Positions 5,263-7,061 of a DNA stretch of 7,061 bases are shown one piece after another; position 1 is the stretch's first letter; every line of letters starts with the position of its first letter. A program made the translations under genes and the position numbers. Below the pieces are notes generated by a model that ran no database searches, was not told where the DNA came from, and was given only the letters and a program-made list of their open reading frames with translations. Origin of the DNA: JAWWPY01 sp964412845 (GTDB lineage Bacteria; Actinomycetota; Actinomycetes; Streptosporangiales; Streptosporangiaceae); assembly GCA_964412845.1 (NCBI GenBank), contig CAYPQM010000248.1, positions 1 to 7,061 of the forward strand. Reading direction: 5' to 3'.

Positions 5263-7061
5263 CCGTCCTCCCGCGCCGAGCCGGCCAGCGCGGCGAGCCG
5301 CCCGGTGATCCGGGCCATGTCGGCGCGCGCGGTTGTCAGCCGGTCTCGCGTCTTGTCCACCACGTCGACCGGTGCCTTGGCCAGGAAAGACTCGTTGGCC
5401 AGCTTCCGCTCGGCCTGATCTGCCTCTTTGCTGGCGGCGGCGAGATCTTTCTCCATCCGGCGGCGCTCGGCGGCCACGTCGATCCCGGCGGCCGTGTCCA
5501 GTTCCGCGGTGACCCCTTCGGCCTGCACGGAGGCGGTGGGCACGAACCCCTCGCCCGCCGGGGTCAGCCGGAGCAGCGACCGGATGCTGGCCTCGTGGGC
5601 CGCGAGTGGCGTGGACCCGATGCCGGCCAGTACCGCCGGCACCGGCTGGCCAGGCCGCAAACCCTGATCAGAACGGAACCTGCGGACCTCGGTCACCAGC
5701 CGCATCAGCATGTCGATCTCGCGCTCGGCGGCAAGGTCGCGGGGGGCCGCGGCGGCGCCCCGGCCGACCTGGGCACCGGCCCGCTGCCCGGGCCAGGGCG
5801 CGGCCATCACCGTGTCCCCGCCGGCCAGCGCGGTCCACAACTCGTCCGTGACGAACGGGATCACCGGGTGCAGCAGCTTCAGCAGCCGGTCGAGCACATA
5901 GCCGAGGACGTCACGGGTCACCCCGGCCGCCGCCGCACCACCCCCGGCCGCACCGCCGGCCGCCGCATCGCCAGCGGTGCCGCTGGCGGCCGCCGACAGC
6001 GGCAGCTTGGCCAGCTCCAGGTACCAGTCGCACACCTCGTCCCAGGCGAAGTGGTAGAGCGCGTCGCACATCTTGCCGAACTGGAACTGCTCGTACAGCG
6101 CGTCGACCTCGGCGGTGACGGTGGCGAGCCGGGACAGCACCCACCGGTCAGCCACCGACAGGGACTCGCGCGGCGGCAGGGCGGCCGGCACGCGTGCGCC
6201 GTTCAGCAGCGCGAAGCGAGTCGCGTTCCAGAGCTTGTTGCAGAAGTTCCTGGCGCCGGTGACCCACTCCTCGCTGACCGCCACGTCGCTGCCGGGGCTG
6301 GCCCCCCGGGCCAGGGTGAACCGGGTGGCGTCGGCGCCGAACCGGTCGATCCAGTCCAGCGGGTCCACCGTGTTGCCACGGGACTTGGACATCTTCTTGC
6401 CGTGCTGATCACGCACCAGGCCGTGCAGCGCCACGGCCCGGAACGGGACGGACTCCGCTGGTCCCTGGTCAGCCATCGCGTACAGGCCGAACATCATCAT
6501 CCGGGCGACCCAGAAGAACAAGATGTCGTACCCGGTGACCAGGACGCTGGTCGGGTAGAAGGCGCGCAGGTCATCGGTGTCGTCCGGCCAGCCGAGCGTG
6601 GAGAAGGGCCACAGCGCGGAGGAGAACCAGGTGTCGAGCACATCAGGGTCCTGCCGCCAGCCGTCCCCCGGCGGCGGGTCTTCGCCGGGGCCGACGCACC
6701 TGACCTCATCGCCCGGCCCGTACCAGACCGGGATCCGGTGCCCCCACCACAGCTGGCGGCTGACGTTCCAGTCGCGGATCTCGGTCAGCCAGTGCTCCCA
6801 GACGGCCTCGAAGCGCTCGGGCACGATCCGGGTCTGGCCGCTGCGGGTCGCCTCGAGTGCCCGTGCCGCGAGCGGCGTGGTGCGGATGAACCACTGCGTC
6901 TTGAGCCGCGGCTCGATGATGTCGTCGCTGCGCTGGCAGCGGCCGATCAGCATCTCGTGGGGCACCGCCGCGACGAGGTCGCCGCGGGCGTCGAGGTCCT
7001 CGATGATCCGCCGGCGGGCCTCGGCCAGGGGCAGGCGGGCGTAGCCTTCGCCGCTCTCGTT
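5259..7061 (-). CDS. valS: Valyl-tRNA synthetase, 5'-truncated by window edge
   Basis: Cytosolic class I aminoacyl-tRNA synthetase that charges tRNA-Val with valine using ATP. The frame is open to the window edge, leaving 600 codons. Against a usual length near 860-880 residues, about the first third (HIGH motif and most of the CP1 editing domain) is missing. In fragment numbering, residues 1-60 are the end of the editing domain (HEMLIGRCQRS, then IEPRLKTQWF). WNVSRQLWWGHRIPVWY (about 98-114) and DVLDTWFSSALWPFS (about 140-154) are typical of ValRS. The catalytic KMSKS loop is at 223-227 (bases 6381-6395). The anticodon-binding helical domain follows, and a charged C-terminal coiled coil, the ValRS tRNA-binding arm, spans about 529-595. 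An Ala/Gly-rich insertion sits at 356-380. The TGA stop overlaps the folC TTG start. The ValRS call is firm; IleRS and LeuRS differ in these motifs and lack this C-terminal arm. Confidence 0.97.
   Translation of the reverse strand, partial: NESGEGYARLPLAEARRRIIEDLDARGDLVAAVPHEMLIGRCQRSDDIIEPRLKTQWFIRTTPLAARALEATRSGQTRIVPERFEAVWEHWLTEIRDWNVSRQLWWGHRIPVWYGPGDEVRCVGPGEDPPPGDGWRQDPDVLDTWFSSALWPFSTLGWPDDTDDLRAFYPTSVLVTGYDILFFWVARMMMFGLYAMADQGPAESVPFRAVALHGLVRDQHGKKMSKSRGNTVDPLDWIDRFGADATRFTLARGASPGSDVAVSEEWVTGARNFCNKLWNATRFALLNGARVPAALPPRESLSVADRWVLSRLATVTAEVDALYEQFQFGKMCDALYHFAWDEVCDWYLELAKLPLSAAASGTAGDAAAGGAAGGGAAAAGVTRDVLGYVLDRLLKLLHPVIPFVTDELWTALAGGDTVMAAPWPGQRAGAQVGRGAAAAPRDLAAEREIDMLMRLVTEVRRFRSDQGLRPGQPVPAVLAGIGSTPLAAHEASIRSLLRLTPAGEGFVPTASVQAEGVTAELDTAAGIDVAAERRRMEKDLAAASKEADQAERKLANESFLAKAPVDVVDKTRDRLTTARADMARITGRLAALAGSAREDG
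5266..5272 (-). promoter_or_regulatory. folC ribosome binding site inside the valS 3' end
   Basis: On the minus strand this reads GGGAGGA, a near-perfect anti-16S match. The core GGAGG is four bases upstream of the TTG at 5262-5260. It lies within the last codons of valS, which supports translational coupling and the choice of the TTG start. Confidence 0.75.

Noticed and set aside
1..7061. Mobile elements, CRISPR arrays, tRNA genes, phage or defence genes
   Set aside because: I saw no terminal repeats, direct repeat arrays, tRNA-like folds or relevant protein motifs. Composition and gene order are uniform and conserved.

Overview
The window is a high-GC (roughly 70% by eye) chromosomal segment from an actinomycete. 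All six genes lie on the minus strand, so the reading order runs from the high to the low end of the coordinates: valS (5' end outside the window), folC, a small DUF4233 membrane protein, ndk, mreB, mreC and mreD (3' end outside the window). From memory, this order matches the conserved valS-folC-DUF4233-ndk-mreBCD block of Streptomyces and related actinomycetes, where a class B PBP and a RodA/FtsW-type gene usually follow mreD. Many non-mycelial actinobacteria (Mycobacterium, Corynebacterium) lack mreB, so a mycelial or spore-forming lineage is favoured. The genus cannot be read from this sequence.

Layout: (1) 5259-7061, the C-terminal two thirds of valyl-tRNA synthetase. (2) 3748-5262, folC, whose TTG start overlaps the valS stop by four bases (TTGA). 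(3) 3434-3751, a DUF4233 protein with four predicted membrane helices, overlapping folC by four bases (ATGA). These three genes look like one translationally coupled unit. (4) 3227-3433, a 207-base gap with possible terminator hairpins, a candidate promoter, and two inverted repeats in the presumed ndk leader. (5) 2816-3226, ndk, read from a TTG start with a strong ribosome binding site. (6) 2695-2815, a 121-base gap. (7) 1663-2694 mreB, 630-1613 mreC and 1-628 mreD, tightly packed as the elongasome (cell-shape) operon. MreB is the actin-like filament, MreC the bitopic scaffold and MreD the multi-pass partner. In streptomycetes these proteins act mainly in spore wall synthesis.

Four of the six visible starts are not ATG: TTG for folC and ndk, GTG for mreC and mreD. 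All six genes look intact where visible. There are no RNA genes, CRISPR arrays, insertion sequences or signs of recent transfer. This is a conserved housekeeping region. The points worth a second look are lineage-type insertions in FolC and ValS, the uncharacterised DUF4233 gene, the structured ndk leader, and the proline-rich tail of MreC. I see no convincing new biological system here.
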